64,000 nt of DNA from Anditalea andensis (GTDB lineage: Bacteria > Bacteroidota > Bacteroidia > Cytophagales > Cyclobacteriaceae): NCBI RefSeq assembly GCF_000714815.1, contig NZ_JMIH01000010.1, positions 1 through 64,000 on the forward strand, in the 5' to 3' direction. The translations under genes and the position numbers were made by a program. Shown here piece after piece: positions 17,801-26,484 of the stretch. How positions within the stretch are numbered: position 1 is the first letter of the stretch; each line of letters opens with the position of its first letter. The notes under the pieces are model-generated. The model did not search any database. It had not been told where the DNA came from and was given only the letters and a program-made list of their open reading frames with translations.

Positions 17801-17961
17801 ATACTAGTGTTCAGAACGCATTTCTGATTTCTAGCAGTGAATTTAAAGGTTTTGATCCTGAATCTTCATCTTGGGGAGGTAACCAGTGGGGACAAAACAT
17901 ATTTTTCTTCCAATACCCAAGACCTAGAACATTCACTTTAGGAGTAAGTGTACAATTCTAA
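14809..17961 (+). CDS. SusC/RagA-type TonB-dependent outer membrane transporter (locus 1)
   Basis: This 1050-residue protein imports oligosaccharides across the outer membrane with its SusD lid. The order is a long signal sequence (about 1-38), a carboxypeptidase-regulatory-like domain (about 66-134), a TonB-box region [10 protein letters not shown] (141-150), a plug (about 155-270, with [28 protein letters not shown]) and a 22-strand barrel ending in LGVSVQF. The signal sequence is unusually long. The segment TRSLDEIV at 57-64 repeats the TonB-box context TRSLDEVV at 138-145. It is followed 103 bases later by its SusD partner. The GMC oxidoreductase operon is divergent from it. Confidence 0.95.
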   Translation: [1050 protein letters not shown]

Positions 17962-18020
17962 TACTATTCAGATGAAATCTAGCAAGAGGAAGACCGCACA
18001 AAATGGCATGAATATCCGTC

Positions 18021-18049
18021 CAAGCGAGATTCCATCTGGCCTTTAAAAA
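18021..18049 (+). repeat. intercistronic conserved element upstream of SusD1
   Basis: CAAGCGAGATTCCATC (18021-18036), followed at once by TGGCCTTTAAAAA (18037-18049), precedes the SusD start. The same two blocks in the same order recur at 31352-31367 and 31385-31397 in the other locus. No coding explanation is apparent. Confidence 0.55.
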
Positions 18050-18064
18050 ATAAAATATAAACAG

Positions 18065-19648
18065 ATGAAAAAGATACTATATATATTTCTTGCATCCATT
18101 ATCTGCATTTCCTGCAATGATTTCTTGCAGGAGGTACCCAGAGATGAGATGTCTTCAGAGCAGTTTTTTACACTGCCTGAGCATGCGCATGATGCGGTAA
18201 ATTCCCTCTATAGAAACGGAGCACCGCAGATTATCAATTCGGCAGCCTCATATGGCGGATCTAGGGCCATGTTGGGCAATTACATGTCAGGTTTTTTTGA
18301 CAACGAATACAGGGGACAGGAGCCCCATGTTCAGAATTCCCAGCAGCTTTCTCTCAATGGTGTAAACATGGCTACTTACCTTGGCAATACCTGGGCAGAC
18401 CTATACCGAGGCATTTCAAGAGCAAATAATGCCATTACCTATATACCCGGTATAGAAGGGCTGTCAGATGATGAAAGTTCAAGATTATTGGCCGAAGCAA
18501 AATATTTCAGGGCTTATGCTTATTTCTATTTGGTAAAAATGTTTGGTCCTGTACCCTTGATTACATCACCATATGAATCATTGGAAAACTTATACGTAGA
18601 AAGGGCACCTATAGAGCAGATATATGATCTGATTACTTCTGATCTGGAAAGTGCCATCAATGAGGGCGGGTTATCCCAGAGTTCTATGGCAAATAATGGT
18701 AACCGTATTGCTCAGGGTACAGCTGCCAATCTTCTGGCTGATGTTTATTTGACGATGAGTGGATATCCTCTGCGCCAGGATAGGAACCGTGAAGCTGCCG
18801 AGATGGCTAGATTGGTCATCAATAGTGGCGGATATAGCTTAGTACAGCATGACAGAGATGCTTCAGGTAATCTCATACCAGGTAGCAGTGCGTATAACAA
18901 AATAAGAAGAGCAGACAATTCACCTACTGAATTTATCTATTTTATAGAATATGCTGTAGGTATTGCCAATAACACCTATCCGGTTTATACCATTCCTGTA
19001 TCCACTACATCCGAAGTCGCCTATGGTGTGACCAACGGTGCCTATCAGCCAGTCAATCAATTTCTATGGGGATATAATTCCCAGGCTGATCTCAGGGTCC
19101 AGGAAAAACAGTTCTTTCATAGTTCTTATACAAATAATGCAGGCAATACCTTTAATTTTGCTACAGCACCATATATGTGGTTTGACGAGCAGGCACTAAG
19201 GGAGACAGCCGCTTCGGGTAAAGATGTGGTGGCGTATAGTTATGCCAATCTGTTACTGATAGCGGCAGAAGCTATAGCCGCTTCCGAAGGAGTCACTGCG
19301 GAGGCTGTAGGGTATCTGGCCGATGTGAGAAGTAGGGCTTATTGGAATACCGACCGTACTGTCATTGAAGCAGGGCTTATAGGTCTTTCTCCACAGCAGT
19401 TTATCGAAGAGGTTTGGAAGGAAAGGTATAGAGAACTCGTCTTTGAATTCCATTTGTGGTCTGATATCCAAAGAACAAGGATGTTCCCGGTCACACAGGC
19501 CAATAGTGGAGGGGCTATAAATTATGTAAATGTCATAGGTCAGGCTAATCAATGGGGCAGGACTTTTGAAGAAAAACATTTGCTTTTTCCTATTCCTGAG
19601 ACAGAATTACAACGAAACCCTTCTCTGACCCAAAATCCCGGCTATTAG
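18065..19648 (+). CDS. SusD/RagB-type outer membrane lipoprotein (locus 1)
   Basis: The 527-residue glycan-binding lid of the SusCD transporter carries a lipoprotein signal ending at C17 (CISC) and the tetratricopeptide-like SusD fold. Typical segments include LYRGISRANNAITYIPG, ARYFRAYAYFYLVKMFGPVPLI-type helices, and a C-terminal FPIPETELQRNPSLTQNPGY. The last matches the family's conserved IP-x-E-x2-x-NP-x-L-x-QNPGY ending. It is co-transcribed with SusC1 and ends at a strong terminator, so the downstream GH92 gene has a separate transcript. Confidence 0.94.
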   Translation: MKKILYIFLASIICISCNDFLQEVPRDEMSSEQFFTLPEHAHDAVNSLYRNGAPQIINSAASYGGSRAMLGNYMSGFFDNEYRGQEPHVQNSQQLSLNGVNMATYLGNTWADLYRGISRANNAITYIPGIEGLSDDESSRLLAEAKYFRAYAYFYLVKMFGPVPLITSPYESLENLYVERAPIEQIYDLITSDLESAINEGGLSQSSMANNGNRIAQGTAANLLADVYLTMSGYPLRQDRNREAAEMARLVINSGGYSLVQHDRDASGNLIPGSSAYNKIRRADNSPTEFIYFIEYAVGIANNTYPVYTIPVSTTSEVAYGVTNGAYQPVNQFLWGYNSQADLRVQEKQFFHSSYTNNAGNTFNFATAPYMWFDEQALRETAASGKDVVAYSYANLLLIAAEAIAASEGVTAEAVGYLADVRSRAYWNTDRTVIEAGLIGLSPQQFIEEVWKERYRELVFEFHLWSDIQRTRMFPVTQANSGGAINYVNVIGQANQWGRTFEEKHLLFPIPETELQRNPSLTQNPGY

Positions 19649-19670
19649 AAGGAATTTATATTGATGTAGA

Positions 19671-19713
19671 AGAGAAATTGGTATAAGCGGTGCTTTTATC
19701 AATTTCTCTTTTA
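19671..19713 (+). terminator. strong intrinsic terminator after SusCD1
   Basis: A 10-bp stem AGAGAAATTG/CAATTTCTCT encloses a second inner pairing of ATAAGC with GCTTTTAT. A T-rich tail follows, 22 bases past the SusD stop. Confidence 0.8.
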
Positions 19714-19834
19714 TTCTTTATTATAGATAAAGATAATAACCATTGTTTTCAAGATTTATTTAAAACTATACGTTTTATACCTAAAATCAGAATAATCAAT
19801 ATTGGTGAGTATACCTTTACCTAAATTTAAAAGT

Positions 19835-22126
19835 ATGAAATACCTGATGCTGCTTTTTGCTATTTTTTCTTATAATATAGCATATGCCCAGACCGTAGAA
19901 GTGAAAAATGTAGATAGCCCAGTGGACTGGGTTAATCCTCTAATGGGGACAGATTCTAAACCCAGCCTATCAAATGGGAATGTTTACCCTGCCATAGCCT
20001 TGCCATGGGGAATGAATTTCTGGACGCCCCAAACCGGTAAAATGGGGAATGGATGGGCTTATACCTATAGTGCAGATAAAATAAGGGGCTTTAAGCAGAC
20101 CCACCAGCCTTCACCATGGATGAATGATTATGGACAGTTTTCTATCATGCCGATTACAGGCCCGCTTAAAGTAGATGAAGATGAAAGAGCCAGCTGGTTT
20201 TCCCATAAATCGGAAAAGGTTAGTCCGTATTATTATCAGGTTTATTTAGCAGATCATGATGTGGTCACAGAGATCACTCCAACGGAAAGAGCTGCCTTTT
20301 TTAAGTTTACTTTTCCTCAAACAGATAGTGCCCACATTATAATAGATGCATTTGATAAGGGATCTTATACCAAAATTATCCCTGAAGAAAATAAGATCAT
20401 CGGATATACTACTAGAAATAGTGGTGGAGTTCCTGACAATTTTAAAAATTATTTTGTTGTTTATTTTGACAAACCTTTTGAGTCCTATAATTCCTTTGAA
20501 GGGAATGATCGAGTGGAAGGGCTGGAAATGTCAGGTAACCATGCCAAGGCGGTCATTAGTTTTAAAACTGAAAAGGGAGAAGTAGTCTTGGCCAGAGTAG
20601 CCTCTTCTTTTATCAGTTATGAGCAGGCTGAGAGGAACCTACAGGAAATAGGCATGGATGATTTTGGGACTGTTAAAGAAAAGGGGAAAGAAATTTGGAA
20701 CAAAGAACTAAGCCGGATAAAAGTAGAAGGGGGGTCCGTAGAAGAAGTGCGGACTTTTTATAGCTGTCTTTACCGCTCACTCCTTTTCCCCAGAAAATTT
20801 TATGAGTTTGATGCAGATGGTAACGTAGTACATTACAGTCCATATAATGGAGAGGTACTTCCTGGATATATGTTCACGGACACTGGTTTTTGGGATACTT
20901 TTAGGGCATTATTTCCATTTTTAAATTTGATGTATCCTGAGCTGAACAGCCAGATACAGGAAGGTTTGGCCAATGCGTATAAAGAAGGAGGCTGGCTCCC
21001 CGAATGGGCAAGTCCGGGTCTTCGAAATGTAATGATAGGGAATAACTCTGCTTCTGTAGTAGCTGATGCCTACCTAAAAATCGGAGATCAGTATAACTAT
21101 GATATAGAAACCCTTTACGAAGCCCTGCTACATGGAGCAAATAATGCAGGCCCCCTTACTGCAGTAGGCCGTGCGGGTGTGGAGTATTATAACGATCTCG
21201 GCTATGTGCCTTATGATGTAGGGATCAATGAAAATGCTGCCAGGACGCTGGAGTATGCTTACAATGATTTTACCATCTTTAAGTTAGGCAAAGCCCTCGG
21301 CAGACCTGAAGAAGAGACAGACATTTATAAAAACAGAAGTTTGAATTATAGGCATCTTTTTGATTCAGAAACAAATCTGATGCGGGGCAAAAACAAGGAT
21401 GGATCCTTTCAAAAACCATTTAATCCTTTTAAGTGGGGAGATGCCTTTACTGAAGGAAACAGTTGGCACTATACCTGGTCCGTTTTCCATGATATCGCAG
21501 GTTTGGTGGATCTTATGGGAGGTGAGAAAACATTCGTAAGTAAACTCGATGAGGTATTTGAACTTCCACCTGTGTTTGATGAAAGCTATTATGGACAGGT
21601 GATCCATGAGATAAGGGAAATGCAGATCGCTAATATGGGGCAATACGCCCATGGAAACCAGCCTATTCAACATATGATATATCTGTACAATTATGGCGGA
21701 GAACCCTGGAAAGCTCAAAAATGGGTCAGGGAAACTATGGATAGGATGTATTGGCCTACTCCTGATGGATATTGTGGAGATGAAGATAATGGGCAGACAT
21801 CTGCATGGTATGTGTTTTCAGCTATGGGTTTTTATCCTGTAGCACCCGGTACAGATCAGTATGTCATAGGATCGCCTTTATTTAAAAAAATGACCATAGC
21901 GCTTGAAAACGGCAATGAAATAATTATCAATGCCCCAAATAACAGTTCTTCCCATATATACATAGACGAGCTAGATATAGATGGTAAATCACATCCAGAT
22001 AATTATCTGAATTATAAAGATCTCAGCAAGGGTGCAATCATGAATTTTAAGATGTCTGAGCAGCCCAATAAATCCCGTGGTACTAAACAAGAAAACTATC
22101 CATATTCCCTATCCAGGGATGAATGA
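19835..22126 (+). CDS. GH92 family alpha-mannosidase, secreted (locus 1)
   Basis: The 763-residue enzyme should release mannose from alpha-linked mannosides with the calcium-dependent inverting mechanism of GH92. It starts with a signal peptide ending in AYA-Q (MKYLMLLFAIFSY...). It then has the N-terminal beta-sandwich with VDWVNPLMGTDS and a catalytic alpha/alpha barrel. The barrel contains LSRIKVEGG, FYSCLYRSLLFPR, TDTGFWDTFRALFPF, and YAHGNQPIQHMIYLYN. It ends with CGDEDNGQTSAWYVFSAMGFYPV, the GH92 hallmark. I chose ATG 19835 because the in-frame TTG 33 bases upstream adds an implausible leader. The ROK kinase gene follows 15 bases later, so released mannose may be phosphorylated. Confidence 0.93.
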   Translation: MKYLMLLFAIFSYNIAYAQTVEVKNVDSPVDWVNPLMGTDSKPSLSNGNVYPAIALPWGMNFWTPQTGKMGNGWAYTYSADKIRGFKQTHQPSPWMNDYGQFSIMPITGPLKVDEDERASWFSHKSEKVSPYYYQVYLADHDVVTEITPTERAAFFKFTFPQTDSAHIIIDAFDKGSYTKIIPEENKIIGYTTRNSGGVPDNFKNYFVVYFDKPFESYNSFEGNDRVEGLEMSGNHAKAVISFKTEKGEVVLARVASSFISYEQAERNLQEIGMDDFGTVKEKGKEIWNKELSRIKVEGGSVEEVRTFYSCLYRSLLFPRKFYEFDADGNVVHYSPYNGEVLPGYMFTDTGFWDTFRALFPFLNLMYPELNSQIQEGLANAYKEGGWLPEWASPGLRNVMIGNNSASVVADAYLKIGDQYNYDIETLYEALLHGANNAGPLTAVGRAGVEYYNDLGYVPYDVGINENAARTLEYAYNDFTIFKLGKALGRPEEETDIYKNRSLNYRHLFDSETNLMRGKNKDGSFQKPFNPFKWGDAFTEGNSWHYTWSVFHDIAGLVDLMGGEKTFVSKLDEVFELPPVFDESYYGQVIHEIREMQIANMGQYAHGNQPIQHMIYLYNYGGEPWKAQKWVRETMDRMYWPTPDGYCGDEDNGQTSAWYVFSAMGFYPVAPGTDQYVIGSPLFKKMTIALENGNEIIINAPNNSSSHIYIDELDIDGKSHPDNYLNYKDLSKGAIMNFKMSEQPNKSRGTKQENYPYSLSRDE

Positions 22127-22141
22127 AAAATCATTATAGGA

Positions 22142-23017
22142 ATGAACGATAAAATGATTTTGGGGCTGGATATAGGCGGTTCGCATATTACAGCAGGTAT
22201 GGTAAACCTGACACAGGGATTTATAAATAATGAAACAGTTGTAAGGGATAGATTGGATGCTTTGGCATGTGCGGAAACAATTGTTAACCAGATGAAGGAT
22301 ATTATTTTGCCATTCGTCCGGCAGGATGAATTTCAGCATGCCATTGCCTTAGCTTTTCCAGGCCCTTTTGATTATGAAAATAGCATACCACTATTAAAGG
22401 ATCAGGGTAAATTCAGGTCTATATATAAGATGGATTTAAGTGCCTTACTGGCAGAAGCTCTTCAAATAGATGCCAAAAGCATTCGGTTTTTTAATGATGC
22501 AGCCAGTTTTCTTCAGGGAGAAATTTTTTGTGGTGTAGGAAAAGAATGTAGCCGTGCTATAGGTTTGACACTTGGTACCGGCTTAGGGAGTTCCAAGTAT
22601 TTTGGTAAGTATGCTGAAGATGCAGCACTCTGGAAAGCACCTTTTATGGACGGTATTGGCGAGGATTATTTATCTACAAAATGGTTTACTACCTGTTATA
22701 AAAATAAAACAGGGAAAGAGGTATTGGGCGTAAAAGAACTGGCTGAGCTGGGAAGTACCGAACCCATAGTGCAGGATATTTTTAATGAATTTGGGAAAAA
22801 CCTGGCCCTTTTTCTTGCGGAGTTTGTCCATAAGGACCAACCGGAGCTGATAATATTGGGTGGAAGTATGACCAAAGCTATCCATTTCTTTTATCCTGTA
22901 TTATCAACTGAACTATCTAGGCTTAAGATAAGCGTTCCGGTGAAAATATCCGTTTTGGGTGAGCTTTCTGCTTTGATCGGAGCGGCCAGTTTGTTTTCGT
23001 CCATCAATGTAAAGTGA
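22142..23017 (+). CDS. ROK family sugar kinase-like protein lacking the zinc motif
   Basis: The 291-residue protein has the ROK/actin-fold ATP phosphate loop DIGGSH (10-15), a glycine-rich LGTGLGSS segment near 145, a FFNDAASF segment holding the putative catalytic aspartate, and a second nucleotide-binding region (LIILGGSMTKA). The usual ROK zinc motif CxCGxxGCxE is missing; the position is occupied by KAPFMDGIGEDYLSTKWF. Its close linkage to GH92 (15 bases) suggests that mannose or a related hexose is the substrate, but this is inferred. The gene ends before a good intrinsic terminator at 23063. Confidence 0.85.
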   Translation: MNDKMILGLDIGGSHITAGMVNLTQGFINNETVVRDRLDALACAETIVNQMKDIILPFVRQDEFQHAIALAFPGPFDYENSIPLLKDQGKFRSIYKMDLSALLAEALQIDAKSIRFFNDAASFLQGEIFCGVGKECSRAIGLTLGTGLGSSKYFGKYAEDAALWKAPFMDGIGEDYLSTKWFTTCYKNKTGKEVLGVKELAELGSTEPIVQDIFNEFGKNLALFLAEFVHKDQPELIILGGSMTKAIHFFYPVLSTELSRLKISVPVKISVLGELSALIGAASLFSSINVK

Positions 23018-23062
23018 AATGGGTGGCTTCTAAGACATGGGCCATTTTTGAGTTGAATTCGG

Positions 23063-23096
23063 AACCCGCAAAGAAAAGTGCCTTTGCGGGTTTTTA
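23063..23096 (+). terminator. intrinsic terminator after the GH92-ROK unit
   Basis: Stem AACCCGCAAAG/CTTTGCGGGTT around an eight-base loop, followed by a T-rich tail (TTTTTATTATTTT). It lies 46 bases after the ROK stop. Confidence 0.88.
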
Positions 23097-23156
23097 TTAT
23101 TTTAGATAACATTATTAATGTAGCAATACATAGTATGTTTTTCAGATCTTTTGAAC

Positions 23157-23276
23157 CTATGTATCACCTTTTTTACCACTAGGAACAGTACCAAACTGTT
23201 CCGGTGAAAGGAATCCTAATGCAGCATAATAGCATTTAGCTTGTCGTATAAAAGCTCGGGTCCGAGAAAACCATTC
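23157..23276 (-). pseudogene. C-terminal remnant of an IS3-family transposase
   Basis: The minus strand encodes 39 residues ending in a stop, containing EWFSRTR, ALGFLSPEQFGT and a short basic tail. This resembles the C terminus of IS3-type OrfB (W-F-x-R-x-R ... HSALGYLSPEQFE). There is no start, no catalytic DDE region and an in-frame stop just upstream, so the element is decayed. The neighbouring 23283-23338 looks like an IS terminus. Confidence 0.55.
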
Positions 23277-23282
23277 TTAGAA

Positions 23283-23338
23283 CAAGTCCATCAAGTTTTG
23301 ATGTGTCCTTACAATATGACATCTAATTTTTAGACACA
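23283..23338 (-). mobile_element. probable terminal sequence of the decayed IS
   Basis: On the minus strand the block begins TGTGTCTAAAAATTAG and contains ATGTCATATTGTAAG. TGT-starting termini of this kind are common in Bacteroidota IS3 elements. A matching opposite end could not be found near 23100-23160, so an internal deletion and loss of one end is likely. Confidence 0.35.
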
Positions 23339-23622
23339 ATGTAAGCTTATATTATCTAAACTTTTAAACACTAATTAATTGATTATTAATATATCAGATA
23401 GGAGGTTGGGATAATTTAAAAGTTTGGATAAGAAAAAATGTCAAGACATCCATGGTACAGGCATCGATCCTTTAAATAATAGATCGACCGTATGACTGAG
23501 GACACTATAGCTGATGATTTCAATTTGGGTAAGGGCTAAATTTAGCCGCTACTATCAGATGCATATGTTTTTATATGTTCTTAGTAATTTAAAAAGCAGA
23601 AGCGCTTCCAATTATCCATTGA
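23339..23622. other. intergenic spacer between IS relic and sensor gene
   Basis: No gene, RNA or strong hairpin is evident in these roughly 280 bases. The sensor gene ends at 23623 on the minus strand, so the stretch lies downstream of that gene. Confidence 0.4.
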
Positions 23623-26484
23623 TCAAAACTTCAAAATAAATTCCTGTAAATTATCAGTTCGGTCCAGCTGAAGTTTTTTTCTCAATCGGTAGCGTGCAAT
23701 TTCGATTCCGCGGGTGGAAATGTTCATAAGATAGGCGATCTCTTTGGAAGAAAGATTCATTCTCAAATAGGCACTCAGTTTGATTTCCTGTGGGCTAAGA
23801 CTGCTAAATTCTTTCTTAAATCTATGGATAAAATCCCCGTGGACCTGGTCAAAATGTATTTCAAACTGTTCCCAATCGGCATCCCCTGCTATGTTCTTTT
23901 CTATGCTGTGGACTACTTTTTCCAGTTCATGCCTTACCTCCTGGTTTTTGGTTTTCTTCATTACAGCAGTGACACCGGATTTTACATGGTCGATAAAGCC
24001 GTTTTTATTGATGAGGTGCATGGTAGCAGAGGCAAGTTCTTTGTTTTTTGCCTGGATCTGGGCCTGTAGTTTTTCATTTCTTAACCGCTCTATTTCCTCA
24101 TGTGAATCCTTTAGGGCGATTTCCTTTTGTATTAAAGTTTTCTGCTGCTCCTCTGTGATTATAGCAGCCCTTTGACGGTGTTTTTGATCTAAAAACTTAT
24201 ATAGATAAAACAAAGCCGAACTTATTAATATGGCATAAATTATATACGCTAATGCTGAACGGTACCAAGGTGGAGCAATAGAGAAGGCATAACTATCTAC
24301 GATCCCCAGTTCGCCATAGAGGTTTTTGCTTCTTACATGAAATACATAATTTCCCTCCCTCAAATGGGTGTACGCTTTGTCCCTTTTTTTGGTCCATTCA
24401 CCAAAATCCTCCTCCAGACCTTCCAGCATAAATTGAAACTGTGTAGAACTTTCTTGATTGGGGATAGGATTACTAAATTCAAATCGAATGCTACCCAAAT
24501 GGTAATCCAGCTTTGGTGGATTAAATTCCTCCCTATGATTTTTATAATTGCCCTGATAGATAATAGAATCGGCCAGTCCTGTTAGATAGACTGACCTGAT
24601 CATGGTGGGATAAGAAGGGGCCACCTGTTTTTTTTGCTCAAGACGGTACCAGATGAATCCTTCTTTGGCTGCAAACAGCACTTCATTGGACTTGATGAGG
24701 GCTATGTTTTGCAAATCATCATTCAGGAGGTGTTTAATTTTGTTGAAAATCTGGTGGTTTTTTTCATATGAACCGTTTACTTGTTTTTCAAGCACCCCCA
24801 CTTCATTATTGCCTATATAAAAGATATTCCCTAAAGGATCTTCCACCATGCTTGTAATAAGTTCACCATCTGGGAAATGGGCTATAAATTGTGTGTCTCT
24901 TTCAAATGTATCTTTAAGGGCATTATAGGTATATATACCCTGTTCTGTTGTAAATAATAGCCTGTTGTTGATCTTCCAAACACTGATCCATAAATTGGAA
25001 GGTAACCCATTTTCAATGCTATAAAAAGTGGCCTCTACTGAGTCCAGATTTTTGTTTAATTTTAATTTATATACTCCCTTATACCCATGTGTCATCCATA
25101 TATTACCATCATCGTCCTGTTCCATTATGCGGGATGATTCATTAAATCCCTTTAATTTCCGTAGCAGCTTTAGGTGATCTCCATGTTTTTCGAGTAGATA
25201 TAGTCCGTTATATCCGCCGCTGATGATCAGATTGGAATGGCCTTTTAACTGATGGAAATTCCATATTCCATTTGCCCCTTCTACCAAATTTGCTTTTTCA
25301 TCATGTACATGAAAAGCGCCATCATTATGGCCTATAAGCAATTGGTTCTGAATGTCTGAAATCCAATAGACCTGCCCTGTAGTGCCTGGAACTAATGCTA
25401 GTGAAGCTTTTTCCTCCTCCTGGGATTGGACGAAAACCCCATAGTTAGTCCCATAATAAATTTTATTTTTAATTAAATGGGCGTCATATCCTGTACCCGG
25501 CAACCCAGATGATTGATCTATATGTCTGAAAGGGAGGTTTAATTCCAGTAGGGTGATCCCGTTATTGTGCCCCATCCACAGATTGCCTGCGATGTCTTCA
25601 AAAAATGAAAGAATCGTATTGTTTTGAAGTCCTTTTTGTTTATCTAAATGTAAGGTGATTTTGTTTGGTTCATTAATGACATAGATACCATCATTTTGAG
25701 TTCCTACCGCTATAGTTCCATCTTTTAAACGAAAGGCTTTATTTATCTTAGCATTCAGGGGGATATCTACTTTCCAAGACTCAATGCCCCCCGGCCCTTG
25801 GAGGAAAATGCCATCGTCACGCGTGAATATTAGAAAGTGCTCGTTAGTCTGGGGTATTATTCCAGTAACGAGCTTATCACCCAGATCAGTACCATATGCC
25901 ATCGGTATAAGCACTTCATTGACTATTGTTTGAAGACCGCTCTCCCATTCATTTATAATTATCAGATTGTTGGCTAAGTGAAAGCTTTCAAAAGTACTTT
26001 TACTGGATATAATGCCAGAGTATTTGGCTTGTTCGTCATATATAAAAATATGTTCGGATGTGCAAAAATATACCTTGTCATGATGTTTAAAGATCTTCCA
26101 GACTTCTCCTAAATTTTTGAAAACTTCCGGAAGTTCGTTTACCAAAGAGTGGAATAGTAGGGAACCATTTTCATTAGGATAAAAATATCCAAATTCCCCC
26201 TGTCCGGCTGTATAAATAAATCCATTATCATTTATAAATATATCTCTAATTTTTGTGCTGTTTGGAAGTGAGTATCTTCTCCAGGTAGTACCATCATACT
26301 CCAATAACCCAAAGTTATTGGCCACATAAATAAGCCCTGACTCACTCTGTGTAAAAGCAAAATTTTGGATTCCTCCCTTATATTCGTGACTCGAATAATA
26401 TTTGGAAAAAGGCAGTCCTAACTGTTGGCCATACGTTTTGGAGACCAAGGTCAATATACAAAATATTAAAGTTCTGTAACTCAT
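23623..26484 (-). CDS. one-component PUL sensor: beta-propeller, Y_Y_Y domain, membrane helix, LuxR HTH
   Basis: The 953-residue protein starts with a signal peptide (about 1-19, ending YGQQ). Several seven-bladed propeller repeats (Reg_prop-like) follow, with motifs such as EDIAGNLWMGHNNGITLLE and DDDGNIWMTHGYKGVYKL. Then come a triple-tyrosine (Y_Y_Y) domain at about 660-735, one transmembrane helix at about 742-764, a long coiled coil at about 770-825 and a LuxR-type helix-turn-helix at 893-953. There is no kinase domain, so ligand sensing in the periplasm must be passed straight to a membrane-tethered DNA-binding domain. It is divergent from SusC2 and is most likely that locus's activator. 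Confidence 0.9.
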   Translation of the reverse strand: MSYRTLIFCILTLVSKTYGQQLGLPFSKYYSSHEYKGGIQNFAFTQSESGLIYVANNFGLLEYDGTTWRRYSLPNSTKIRDIFINDNGFIYTAGQGEFGYFYPNENGSLLFHSLVNELPEVFKNLGEVWKIFKHHDKVYFCTSEHIFIYDEQAKYSGIISSKSTFESFHLANNLIIINEWESGLQTIVNEVLIPMAYGTDLGDKLVTGIIPQTNEHFLIFTRDDGIFLQGPGGIESWKVDIPLNAKINKAFRLKDGTIAVGTQNDGIYVINEPNKITLHLDKQKGLQNNTILSFFEDIAGNLWMGHNNGITLLELNLPFRHIDQSSGLPGTGYDAHLIKNKIYYGTNYGVFVQSQEEEKASLALVPGTTGQVYWISDIQNQLLIGHNDGAFHVHDEKANLVEGANGIWNFHQLKGHSNLIISGGYNGLYLLEKHGDHLKLLRKLKGFNESSRIMEQDDDGNIWMTHGYKGVYKLKLNKNLDSVEATFYSIENGLPSNLWISVWKINNRLLFTTEQGIYTYNALKDTFERDTQFIAHFPDGELITSMVEDPLGNIFYIGNNEVGVLEKQVNGSYEKNHQIFNKIKHLLNDDLQNIALIKSNEVLFAAKEGFIWYRLEQKKQVAPSYPTMIRSVYLTGLADSIIYQGNYKNHREEFNPPKLDYHLGSIRFEFSNPIPNQESSTQFQFMLEGLEEDFGEWTKKRDKAYTHLREGNYVFHVRSKNLYGELGIVDSYAFSIAPPWYRSALAYIIYAILISSALFYLYKFLDQKHRQRAAIITEEQQKTLIQKEIALKDSHEEIERLRNEKLQAQIQAKNKELASATMHLINKNGFIDHVKSGVTAVMKKTKNQEVRHELEKVVHSIEKNIAGDADWEQFEIHFDQVHGDFIHRFKKEFSSLSPQEIKLSAYLRMNLSSKEIAYLMNISTRGIEIARYRLRKKLQLDRTDNLQEFILKF

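Noticed and set aside
23780-24175. 131-codon plus-strand frame
   Set aside because: Antisense shadow of the sensor's coiled-coil and HTH region.
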